The notes under the pieces are model-generated. The model saw only the letters and a program-made list of their open reading frames with translations. It searched no databases and was not told where the DNA came from. The translations under genes and the position numbers were made by a program. Shown in pieces: positions 16,934 through 23,994 of a stretch of DNA of 28,384 bases. Every line of letters starts with the position of its first letter. The first letter of the stretch is position 1. This DNA comes from CALIBK01 sp037444165 (GTDB lineage Bacteria > Desulfobacterota > BSN033 > UBA1163), in assembly GCA_037444165.1 (NCBI GenBank), contig JBBIMX010000034.1:1-28384 (forward strand). The letters are read 5' to 3'.

Positions 16934-18079
16934 ATGGATGAAGGGTGGCGAGCGAGAATGGATAGGATGGGATCTGTGCCAATTCTGGAAATAAGAAAGC
17001 TGAAGGTTAAAAAGGGAGCAGTCACGATCCTGAACGTCCCTTCTTTCCAGATCGAGGAGGGAGAAATCCTCTCCCTGATCGGACCTAATGGATCGGGGAA
17101 GACCACTCTTCTCCAAACCCTCTTTTTTTTACTCAACCCATTCCAAGGGGAAGTCTTTTTCAGAGGAAAGAAGGTGGGACTGGACTATCCTGTCTTAGAT
17201 TATCGAAGAAAACTGGCACTCGTTTTTCAGGAGCCTCTTCTCTTCGATACGTCCGTATTCAATAATGTGGCATCAGGGTTAAAGATTCGCGGGATTAAAA
17301 GAGAAGAGATAGAGAGGAGGGTTGAAGAAAACCTTAAACGTTTTGGAATCGAGCATTTGAGAGACCGTTTTTCCAAAACCCTTTCTGGAGGAGAGGCTCA
17401 AAGGGTAAGCCTTGCTCGGGCTTTTGCCATTCAACCTGACCTTTTACTGCTTGATGAGCCTTTCGCTTCCCTGGACCCTCCAACGAGAGAATCTTTAATA
17501 GAGGATTTCGCTTCCATTCTTCAACAAACCCGAACCACTGTCATTTTAGCCACTCATGATCGTCTCGAAGCCCTCCGACTTTCCCACCGATTGGCTGTGA
17601 TAAAGGATGGAGAAATCCTCCAGACCGGTCCTCCGGAGGAGGTAGTGAATCGGCCCATCGACGAATGGGTGGCTTCTTTTGTAGGGACCGAGACCATCCT
17701 AAAGGGGAGAGTCATAAGAAAAGAGGGAGGGACGTTTCTGGTGTCTGTGGAAGGGCACGAGATTGAGGTCGTTGGTGAGGCGATGTTAGGGGAACGGGTC
17801 ATCCTCTGCATCCGTCCGGAAACGGTTACCCTTTCCATTTCGACAGCGAAAGAGACGACCAGTGCAAGAAATCTTTTCATCGGAAGAATCGAAGGAATCC
17901 AACCCATGGGATTCTATCAAAAAGTTCAACTCTATTGTGGCTTTCCCTTGGTCGCTTATGTGACTCGTCCCTCTATGGAGAATCTATCCTTGAAGGTTGG
18001 AAAGGAGGTTTGGGCTTCATTCAAAGCCACCTCGATTCACGTCATAAGACAGAAAGAAAGGGAGAAACCCATTGAATAG
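16934..18079 (+). CDS. tupC: Tungstate/molybdate ABC transporter ATP-binding protein with C-terminal TOBE region
   Basis: Cytoplasmic ATPase of the Tup importer. Walker A GPNGSGKTT is at 50-58, signature LSGGEAQRVSLARA at 150-163, Walker B LLLLDEP at 170-176 and an ATHD switch histidine follows. The long C-terminal part (about 245-375) has two beta-rich segments (IRPETVTLS between them) resembling oxyanion-binding TOBE domains as in ModC/WtpC, which suggests that transport may be inhibited by bound oxyanion. Start: ATG 16934 has GAAGGA 8 nt upstream; ATG 16958 and 16967 are alternatives. It ends 7 nt from the convergent greA stop, with no terminator hairpin between. Confidence 0.9.
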   Translation: MDEGWRARMDRMGSVPILEIRKLKVKKGAVTILNVPSFQIEEGEILSLIGPNGSGKTTLLQTLFFLLNPFQGEVFFRGKKVGLDYPVLDYRRKLALVFQEPLLFDTSVFNNVASGLKIRGIKREEIERRVEENLKRFGIEHLRDRFSKTLSGGEAQRVSLARAFAIQPDLLLLDEPFASLDPPTRESLIEDFASILQQTRTTVILATHDRLEALRLSHRLAVIKDGEILQTGPPEEVVNRPIDEWVASFVGTETILKGRVIRKEGGTFLVSVEGHEIEVVGEAMLGERVILCIRPETVTLSISTAKETTSARNLFIGRIEGIQPMGFYQKVQLYCGFPLVAYVTRPSMENLSLKVGKEVWASFKATSIHVIRQKEREKPIE

Positions 18080-18086
18080 AGGGCGT

Positions 18087-18554
18087 TTAAGAAATGGCCA
18101 AAAGGATGTATTTTTTGATTCCCCCAGGGGTTTGAAAGGTGACTTCTTCATTGACCTCTTTTCCAATCAGGGCCTTTCCCAGGGGAGAGAGGATAGAGAT
18201 TTTCCCTTTACGAAGATCCGATTCTTCCGGTCCTACAATCTGATAAGTGACCGTCTCACCATGATCAGAGTTTTTTAGGGTTACGGTGGATCCAAAACCC
18301 ACCACTCCTGGAGTGTGAGTCGGCTGGTCGATAATTTCGGAGTTTGCTAATTTCTGTTCAATCTCTCGAATCTTTGTTTCAACAAAAGATTGACGTTCCT
18401 TGGCAGCCACGTATTCGGCATTTTCACTCAAGTCCCCATGAGCCCGAGCCTCTTCAATGGCTTTAATCACTTGGGGTCGAACCACTTTCTTCAAATTTTC
18501 AAGTTCCTTTTGGAGTTGATTATATCCGTTTCGAGTGATTGGAATCCGTCCCAT
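18087..18554 (-). CDS. greA: Transcription elongation factor GreA
   Basis: Stimulates transcript cleavage by stalled or backtracked RNA polymerase. The 155-residue length is standard. An N-terminal coiled coil (about 8-75) carries the tip acidic pair D41 and E44 in HGDLSENAEY, the catalytic Mg2+ ligands. The C-terminal FKBP-like domain has VGFGSTVTL, IVGPEESD and the ending SPLGKALIGKEVNEEV. AAGGAT precedes ATG by 6 nt, and a near-consensus promoter lies upstream. Confidence 0.97.
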   Translation of the reverse strand: MGRIPITRNGYNQLQKELENLKKVVRPQVIKAIEEARAHGDLSENAEYVAAKERQSFVETKIREIEQKLANSEIIDQPTHTPGVVGFGSTVTLKNSDHGETVTYQIVGPEESDLRKGKISILSPLGKALIGKEVNEEVTFQTPGGIKKYILLAIS

Positions 18555-18576
18555 AAGATATCCTTTATTTTCGCAA

Positions 18577-18605
18577 AATATAACCGACCCCTATGGATCT
18601 GTCAA
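18577..18605 (-). promoter_or_regulatory. Strong sigma70-like promoter for greA
   Basis: TTGACA (18605-18600), 17-nt spacer, TATATT (18582-18577) on the minus strand. The leader would be about 16 nt with an AAGGAT ribosome-binding site, a normal arrangement that contrasts with the leaderless-type genes nearby. Confidence 0.7.
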
Positions 18606-18674
18606 CTTTGAACCGGGTCGATGAGCCTTCTTTCATGAGCATTTTATTCGCGATCGATGGGGGAATGAGAGAGC

Positions 18675-19226
18675 TCAATGGGAACGGTGATAATAGTAAT
18701 GGAAACCGATCCCCCATCTCCATCCCCAGGGATACCACCACCAATCATAGTAGGGGTAAGGATAATAATAGACGGGAATATATTCTTCCCAGAGATAGAT
18801 CTGTTTGCTTTGAATCAGAGGATATCGGTATTCCATTTCTCCAATCGTTTTGAATCTCTCTCCCTGAACCTCTCCTCCGACGGTAATCTTTCTGCCCCTT
18901 CGAAAGAGATAGGGATCGAGATATTTCTCAGAGAGGACCATAAAGCGACCTTCAGAGGGGGAGGTAAGTTTGGGTTCTCCCCATCGATTGAGTGGACGTT
19001 GAAGGATTTCAAGGAGGGAGGTTCCATCTTTTCGGTTCACCACCTCGATCATCTCTCCACCCCAGACGACTACCTTTCCTCGGTAGGCCTCTGGATTTTC
19101 GGAGACTTCTCGGAAAGTGAGGGATGGGTCTGCCTGGGCCCTTAAATCTCTCGAGATGACATGGGCACACCCCGAAAGAAGAAAAAGTAAGAAAATGATG
19201 ATCGGGAATCGGAATCGAGAATCCAT
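18675..19226 (-). CDS. Slp-family outer-membrane lipoprotein with aromatic C-terminal tail
   Basis: Predicted outer-membrane lipoprotein of 183 residues. The signal peptide ends in lipobox LLSGC with the lipidated Cys at 20. The body matches the Slp family (starvation-inducible lipoprotein): a VSENPEAYRGKVVVWGG segment, LEILQRPL, then GRFMV and a VGGEV beta strand. The last 30 or so residues are extremely rich in Tyr, Trp and Pro (YPYPYYDWWWYPWGWRWG) and end with HYYYHRSH, which may sit in the membrane interface or bind metal. Start: TTG 19265 is in frame, but ATG 19226 gives a clean signal peptide. No good Shine-Dalgarno; a promoter lies just upstream. Confidence 0.85.
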   Translation of the reverse strand: MDSRFRFPIIIFLLFLLSGCAHVISRDLRAQADPSLTFREVSENPEAYRGKVVVWGGEMIEVVNRKDGTSLLEILQRPLNRWGEPKLTSPSEGRFMVLSEKYLDPYLFRRGRKITVGGEVQGERFKTIGEMEYRYPLIQSKQIYLWEEYIPVYYYPYPYYDWWWYPWGWRWGIGFHYYYHRSH

Positions 19227-19236
19227 TCTCGTTTTA

Positions 19237-19265
19237 ATTTTAATGGATTGCTTCCAGAAATTCAA
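19237..19265 (-). promoter_or_regulatory. Sigma70-like promoter for the slp gene
   Basis: TTGAAT (19265-19260), 17-nt spacer, TAAAAT (19242-19237) on the minus strand. The ATG (19226) begins 10 nt after the -10 box, leaving an untranslated leader of only a few nt. Confidence 0.45.
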
Positions 19266-19345
19266 TTTTGACGTAATCCTTTACTCAAGGGAGGTTGGAC
19301 GTTATGGGTTTCGGAAATACTCCTGTCGGGCTTAAATTTATTTCC

Positions 19346-19362
19346 ACCCTTCAGCGAAGGGT
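19346..19362. repeat. Short perfect hairpin between carboxyltransferase and slp
   Basis: A 7-bp inverted repeat, ACCCTTC and GAAGGGT, with loop AGC. It lies 11 nt downstream (minus strand) of the carboxyltransferase terminator's T-run and may be a second, weaker stop. No T-run follows it on the minus strand. Confidence 0.45.
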
Positions 19363-19373
19363 TCCATTTTAAC

Positions 19374-19405
19374 AAAAAAAGGGTTTCCTTAAAGGAAACC
19401 CTTTT
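19374..19405 (-). terminator. Intrinsic terminator after the carboxyltransferase gene
   Basis: A perfect 12-bp stem (19405-19394 with 19388-19377, loop of 5 nt) runs into seven T on the minus strand, 29 nt after the carboxyltransferase stop. On the plus strand it is followed by only TTTT, so it works mainly for the minus-strand gene. Confidence 0.9.
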
Positions 19406-19434
19406 GTCTCCGCTTCGAATAGGATAGGAAGGTA

Positions 19435-20991
19435 TTACAGGTTAATATTGGAATACTTCTTCCAGGGTCTTGCCACCTGTTTGTTCTGTAAAAGTTCTAA
19501 TGCAGCACAGATATATTTTCTGGTATCATGGGGCATAATGATATCATCCACATATCCTCGTTCTGCTGGCTGATAGGCATGTTCATATTTTGTTCGATAC
19601 TCTTGGATGAGTGTCTTGGCTGTTTCTTTAGGATTAGGAGAGGACTTAATCTCTTTTGCAAAGATGACACTCGCTGCTGTCTCGGCCCCGACGATATTGA
19701 TCTTGGCAGTAGGCCATGCAAAGACAAGGTCTGCTCCAATGCTTTTATCGAGCATGGCATAGTGAGCCCCAGCATAAGATTTTCCAATGATAATGGAGAT
19801 TAAAGGAACGGTTGCCTCTGCCCATGCAAAGAGGGTTTTGGCCCCGTGGCGAAGAATTCCTTTCCATTCATGGGGAGAACCTATCCAGAAGGCTGGGCAG
19901 TCCACAAATGTGACCAGAGGGATGTTAAAGAGATCACAGAAGCGGACAAATCTTGCCAATTTATCAGAGGCATCACAATCCAGTCCTCCCATCAACACTT
20001 TGGGCTGGTTGGCCACAATTCCTACGGACATTCCATTGAATCGAGCAAATCCGACAATCAGGTTCTGGGCAAAATATTTGTGAATCTCAAAAAAGGACCC
20101 CTTATCCACTACCATATCAATGAGAGGATGCATATCATAGGGTTTTCTAAGATCAGGATCGGGTAGAAAATCATCCAGTTCGGGAATGATTCTGTTGGGA
20201 TCATCGTTGCTTGGAACTCTGGGTGGTTTTTCTCGGTTATTAGAAGGAAGATAAGAAAGAAGCTTTTTACAGAGCTGTATGCATTCTCTGTCATCTTCTC
20301 CTACAATATGGGTTCCCCCTGATTTTATAGCATGGGCTTCCCAACCCGCTAGTTTTTCGAGGGTAATATCCTCCCCTGTCTGGGTCTTCACAAAGGCAGG
20401 TCCTGCAATTCCCATGAATCCTGTGGTCTTACTCTGAATGAGAAAATCATTCATGATAGGATGATAGGCCTGCCCTCCGAGACAGGGGCCTAAGAGCAAG
20501 GCAATCTGAGGAACAATTCCCGATGCGAGAATCTGGGCACGAAAGGTCCAGCCGTAGGCCTCCAAGGTATCCATTCCTTCTTGGAGCCTGGCTCCTCCTG
20601 AATCATTTATTCCAATGAAAGGCCACCCCTTTTCTTTTGCAAAATCGAGGGCCCATACGAACTTCTTCCCATGATATTCACCAAAAGAGCCCGCCATCGA
20701 GGTGAAGTCTTCAGAGGCTACAACGACCCACCTTCCATCAATCTTCCCATAACCTGTGACCACTCCTTCGGCTGGGACGAGTTTGCCCGCCATTCCAAAT
20801 TCGGTTTGTCGATGGGTAACAAACGTCCCTACTTCCGTGAAAGTTCCGGGATCAAGCAGAAGATCAATTCTTTCCCGCGCATTGGTTTGCCCTTTCTCCC
20901 TTCTTTTAGCCAACTCCTTCTCCCCTCCCATGGCCAGAATGGCCTTTCTTCGCTTCATGTACTCTTCATATATTGCATCAAATTTTCCCAT
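19435..20991 (-). CDS. Acyl-CoA carboxylase/decarboxylase carboxyltransferase subunit (PccB/MmdA-like)
   Basis: Biotin-dependent carboxyltransferase of 518 residues that moves CO2 between biotin and an acyl-CoA. The N-terminal NARERIDLLLDPGTF is at 37-51, the crotonase-like oxyanion site SGGARLQEG at 131-139 and the AWPTAKINIVGAE block at 425-437. The usual PGFLPG-QE-GIIRHGAK biotin-side motif is altered to CPAFWIGSPHEWKGILRHGAK (Cys365, Trp369, Ser372, Trp376), and GSLGEVHAEK is GSFGEYHGKK. The substrate is therefore uncertain: propionyl- or methylmalonyl-CoA is the default guess, but a bulkier acyl-CoA is possible. AAAGGAGG 5 nt before ATG fixes the start. No biotin carboxylase or carrier gene is adjacent. 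Confidence 0.87.
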   Translation of the reverse strand: MGKFDAIYEEYMKRRKAILAMGGEKELAKRREKGQTNARERIDLLLDPGTFTEVGTFVTHRQTEFGMAGKLVPAEGVVTGYGKIDGRWVVVASEDFTSMAGSFGEYHGKKFVWALDFAKEKGWPFIGINDSGGARLQEGMDTLEAYGWTFRAQILASGIVPQIALLLGPCLGGQAYHPIMNDFLIQSKTTGFMGIAGPAFVKTQTGEDITLEKLAGWEAHAIKSGGTHIVGEDDRECIQLCKKLLSYLPSNNREKPPRVPSNDDPNRIIPELDDFLPDPDLRKPYDMHPLIDMVVDKGSFFEIHKYFAQNLIVGFARFNGMSVGIVANQPKVLMGGLDCDASDKLARFVRFCDLFNIPLVTFVDCPAFWIGSPHEWKGILRHGAKTLFAWAEATVPLISIIIGKSYAGAHYAMLDKSIGADLVFAWPTAKINIVGAETAASVIFAKEIKSSPNPKETAKTLIQEYRTKYEHAYQPAERGYVDDIIMPHDTRKYICAALELLQNKQVARPWKKYSNINL

Positions 20992-21065
20992 CGGTTCCTC
21001 CTTTTATTTATGAATTTTTTCACAATATATTTAGCAGAAAAAAGAACGAATAGCAAGAAATTTTT

Positions 21066-21094
21066 TTGAATTTACTTTTTCCTTTATTTATGCT
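21066..21094 (+). promoter_or_regulatory. Sigma70-like promoter for the Cache protein gene
   Basis: TTGAAT (21066-21071), 17-nt spacer, TATGCT (21089-21094). The ATG at 21107 is 12 nt downstream and has no Shine-Dalgarno sequence, so the leader would be about 6 nt. Confidence 0.4.
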
Positions 21095-21106
21095 AACTTA
21101 TATTCC

Positions 21107-22174
21107 ATGAAAATTTCTACCACAACGAAACTGGCTATCCTCTTTTTAGCCCTTGCCTGTTTTATGGGAGTGATGACCACCCTTATCGTGAATTCATTAA
21201 TCACAAATCAGATCATTTCAGAGGCCCAGGAGAGGGTAAAAGAGAATCTTAATACAGCAAGATATGTATACCAAACTAAGCTCAAAGAGATGGATTGGAT
21301 GATCCATTGGACTTCTCAGAGACACATTTTAAAAAGAGGACTAAGGCAGAGGAAATTTGATCTCATTCGAGATGAACTTTCTAAATTGATGAAGGAAGGG
21401 AAGCTGGACTTTCTCACCTTGGTTGATCAGAAGGGAGTGGTCCTTTTTAGGGCACATCATCCGAGAACCCTTGGAGACAGCCTCTTGACAGATCCTTTTA
21501 TTCAAGAGGCCCTTAAAAAGAAGTCCCTTTCAGGAACCCAGGTCCTTTCAGGGGATGAATTATCCCGAGAGGGGGAAGGATTAGCTAAAAAAGCGGCCAT
21601 CCCTTCGGTTCTTCCATCAAGAGAGGCACGGAAAGAACCGTTGGTGGAGACTTCGGGAATGGTTTTAAAATCCGCCCACCCGATTGTTGACTTCAACGGA
21701 AAGGTTCTGGGAGCCATTACAGGGGGAATTCTTCTTAATCGAAATTATGAGATTGTGGATGAGATTAAAAATATTGTTTTTCGAGATGCGAAGTACAAGG
21801 GGAGGGAGATTGGAACGGCAACCATCTTTCTGGGTGACCTGAGAATCTCTACCAATGTGATGGATAAAGAGGGTCATCGAGCCATTGGAACCCGAGCGAT
21901 GAAAGAGGTCCAGGAACAGGTTCTCGGCAAAGGGATTCCCTGGATCCAGAGGGCTTTCGTGGTAGATAATTGGTATATTACTGCCTATGAACCGATTTAT
22001 GATATCCAAGGGAAGAGGGTAGGGATGCTCTACGTGGGGATGATGGAGGCTAAATACGCCACGCTGAAAGAGCGTCTGATCCTTCTATTTTTCTTTTTTT
22101 CCATGTCAGCGATGGTCGTGGCCCTCGCCCTCTCTTTTTTCTTATCCTGGAAAATGTTGAGAAAACCTTCGTAA
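21107..22174 (+). CDS. Membrane-anchored Cache-domain sensor protein without output domain
   Basis: The 355-residue protein has an N-terminal membrane helix (about 7-29), a large periplasmic region and a second membrane helix (about 323-347). The periplasmic region looks like a Cache-type ligand sensor: an initial long helix, FLTLVDQKGVVLFRAHHP, HPIVDFNGKVLGAITGGILLN, then a second half with RISTNVMDKEGHRAIGT, WYITAYEPIYDIQGKRVGMLYVG. In chemoreceptors and histidine kinases this layout continues directly into HAMP. Here it stops after SWKMLRKPS, at the point where HAMP would start. The following gene is convergent, so no output domain is encoded downstream. It may be a free-standing sensor that partners another protein, or a truncated receptor. 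Confidence 0.8.
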   Translation: MKISTTTKLAILFLALACFMGVMTTLIVNSLITNQIISEAQERVKENLNTARYVYQTKLKEMDWMIHWTSQRHILKRGLRQRKFDLIRDELSKLMKEGKLDFLTLVDQKGVVLFRAHHPRTLGDSLLTDPFIQEALKKKSLSGTQVLSGDELSREGEGLAKKAAIPSVLPSREARKEPLVETSGMVLKSAHPIVDFNGKVLGAITGGILLNRNYEIVDEIKNIVFRDAKYKGREIGTATIFLGDLRISTNVMDKEGHRAIGTRAMKEVQEQVLGKGIPWIQRAFVVDNWYITAYEPIYDIQGKRVGMLYVGMMEAKYATLKERLILLFFFFSMSAMVVALALSFFLSWKMLRKPS

Positions 22175-22176
22175 GA

Positions 22177-22341
22177 TTACTCTTCCCCTTCGGAATCCTT
22201 TTCCCCTTTTCTCTTTTTTATTCCTCTCACCACTCCAGAAATGAGAAGCCAGAGGACAATGATGACGATGCCAATGGCCAGGAAGTTTGGGGTCCCGATC
22301 TTTTTCAGAAATTCAGAGAAGGACTCAATCGTGTCCATCAT
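22177..22341 (-). CDS. Small single-span membrane protein coupled to yifB
   Basis: A 54-residue ORF. Its ATG (22341-22339) overlaps the yifB stop as ATGA, and its TAA ends 2 nt from the convergent Cache gene, so it fills the gap exactly. The product has a short polar N-terminus (MMDTIESFSEF), one hydrophobic helix at about 20-38 (FLAIGIVIIVLWLLISG) and a basic then acidic tail (IKKRKGEKDSEGEE). Charge bias predicts the tail in the cytoplasm. I do not recognise the family. The ATGA overlap, the clean membrane helix and the precise fit make it likely real despite its size. Confidence 0.68.
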   Translation of the reverse strand: MMDTIESFSEFLKKIGTPNFLAIGIVIIVLWLLISGVVRGIKKRKGEKDSEGEE

Positions 22342-23870
22342 CCATTCAAATTTCGATCCAGGGTTCGATACTGAATGGCTTCGGAGAGGTGGGAGGGTTG
22401 GATATTGATCTGTCCTTCAAGATCCGCAATGGTTCGGGCGACCTTCAGAATTCGAGTATAGGCCCGGGCACTTAATCCAAAACGGTCAATGGCCATCTCC
22501 AATAACTTCTGACTCGCCTCATCGATCTCGCAGAATTTTTTGATGTGACGATTGGTCATCTGGGCATTACAATAGATCTTCATTCCTTTGAAACGGTTGA
22601 GTTGGATCTTTCGGGCAGCATCGACTCTCTTTTTTATCTCAGAGGAGGATTCCCCTGGATCACGACTGACCAGATCCCGATATTTTACGGCCGGGACTTC
22701 GACGTGGATATCGATTCGGTCCATCAAGGGGCCTGAGATCTTCGATCGATAGCGTTGAATTTGGGGAATGGTGCAGGTACATTCGTTATTAGGATCACCA
22801 TAATACCCGCAGGGACAGGGATTCATTGCAGCGACCAGCATGAACCGCGCAGGATAGGTCAGGGAAGTGGCAGCTCGAGAGATGGTCACCTTTTCCTCTT
22901 CAAGGGGTTGACGCATCACCTCAAGGACATTCTTCTTAAATTCCGGAAGTTCATCCAAAAAGAGGACCCCATTGTGGGCCAGGGAGACTTCGCCTGGCTT
23001 TGGAATCTGCCCCCCTCCGATGAGGCCCGCATCCGAGATGGTATGATGAGGGTTCCGAAAGGGGCGGGTAACGATCAGGGAATGGTCAGGAGGAATGAGC
23101 CCCATGACACTGTGAATCTTTGTAGTCTCGAGACTCTCCTCAAAGTTCATGTCTGGAAGAATGGTGGGGAGCCTTTTGGCAAGCATGGTCTTTCCAGAAC
23201 CTGGAGGTCCGATCATAATCATATTATGACCCCCTGCCGCTGCCACTTCGAGACATCGCTTGACATGCTCCTGTCCCTTCACTTCGTTAAAATCGACCGG
23301 GTAGTTAGGTTCGGTTCGGAAGAGCTCATCCAGATCGACCTCGATAGAATCAATATGAAGCGTTCCGTTCAGGAATTCAACACAATCTGAAAGGGTATCC
23401 ACAGGCAATATCTCAATGCCTTTAACCACAGCCGCTTCTCTCGCATTGCCTCTTGGAAGAAGCATCCCTTTGAGACCGGAATCCCGAGCCGCTACAGCAA
23501 TGGGAAGAGTTCCTTTGATCGGTTTAACCTGACCATCAAGAGAGAGTTCGCCCAGGATAAAGTACTGAGTTAGCTTTTCCTTTCTGACCATTTCAGTGGC
23601 AGCAAGGATGCCAATTGCCATAGGGAGATCAAAGGCGGCCCCTTCTTTTTTAATATCTGCAGGAGCCAGGTTCACCGTGATTCGACGGGAGGGGAATTCA
23701 TAGCCACAATTTTTGATTGCGGCCTTTACTCGGTCTTTGGATTCCTTGACCGCTCCTTCCGGAAGCCCTACTGTTGCAAAGGCAGGAAGACCGGAGGCAA
23801 TATCGACCTCGACCTCTACGACATAGGCATCAATTCCAAAGAGGGCACTACTGAGGACCCGAGCCAACAT
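22338..23870 (-). CDS. comM: YifB/ComM-family Mg-chelatase-like AAA+ ATPase
   Basis: AAA+ protein of the YifB/ComM family; ComM in naturally competent bacteria is a helicase aiding branch migration of incoming DNA. An N-terminal Lon-protease-like ChlI domain (about 1-170, GLPAFATVGLPEGAVKESKDRV) precedes Walker A GPPGSGKTM at 221-229, Walker B VLFLDELPEF and a zinc-type cluster NPCPCGYYG...CTC with four Cys. The C-terminal lid region has RFGLSARAYTRILKVARTIADLEG. The 510-residue length is standard. No Shine-Dalgarno; TATAAA lies 8 nt before ATG, suggesting a leaderless mRNA. Presence of this gene does not by itself show competence. Confidence 0.95.
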   Translation of the reverse strand: MLARVLSSALFGIDAYVVEVEVDIASGLPAFATVGLPEGAVKESKDRVKAAIKNCGYEFPSRRITVNLAPADIKKEGAAFDLPMAIGILAATEMVRKEKLTQYFILGELSLDGQVKPIKGTLPIAVAARDSGLKGMLLPRGNAREAAVVKGIEILPVDTLSDCVEFLNGTLHIDSIEVDLDELFRTEPNYPVDFNEVKGQEHVKRCLEVAAAGGHNMIMIGPPGSGKTMLAKRLPTILPDMNFEESLETTKIHSVMGLIPPDHSLIVTRPFRNPHHTISDAGLIGGGQIPKPGEVSLAHNGVLFLDELPEFKKNVLEVMRQPLEEEKVTISRAATSLTYPARFMLVAAMNPCPCGYYGDPNNECTCTIPQIQRYRSKISGPLMDRIDIHVEVPAVKYRDLVSRDPGESSSEIKKRVDAARKIQLNRFKGMKIYCNAQMTNRHIKKFCEIDEASQKLLEMAIDRFGLSARAYTRILKVARTIADLEGQINIQPSHLSEAIQYRTLDRNLNG

Positions 23871-23878
23871 CGAGGCTA

Positions 23879-23907
23879 TTTATACCAGATCCAACAGAGA
23901 GATACAA
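23879..23907 (-). promoter_or_regulatory. Sigma70-like promoter for yifB/comM
   Basis: TTGTAT (23907-23902), 17-nt spacer, TATAAA (23884-23879) on the minus strand; the ATG (23870) begins 8 nt after the -10 box, so the transcript would start within 1-3 nt of the start codon. Confidence 0.45.
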
Positions 23908-23994
23908 GAGGAAATTTCTCCCAAGTAAAATATGAGAAAAACGGGGTCCTCCCTTCTATAACGTATTCTCAAATCAAGGATGCCTTACAGGCAA

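Noticed and set aside
22175..22340. Possible frameshifted HAMP or kinase domain continuing the Cache gene
   Set aside because: Plus-strand frames after the stop give no HAMP-like sequence. The region is fully occupied by the convergent 54-residue ORF.
23930..23994. Possible terminator after coaX
   Set aside because: Only 3-4 bp stems (GGG-CCC, TGCC-GGCA) without a well-placed T-run; too weak to call.
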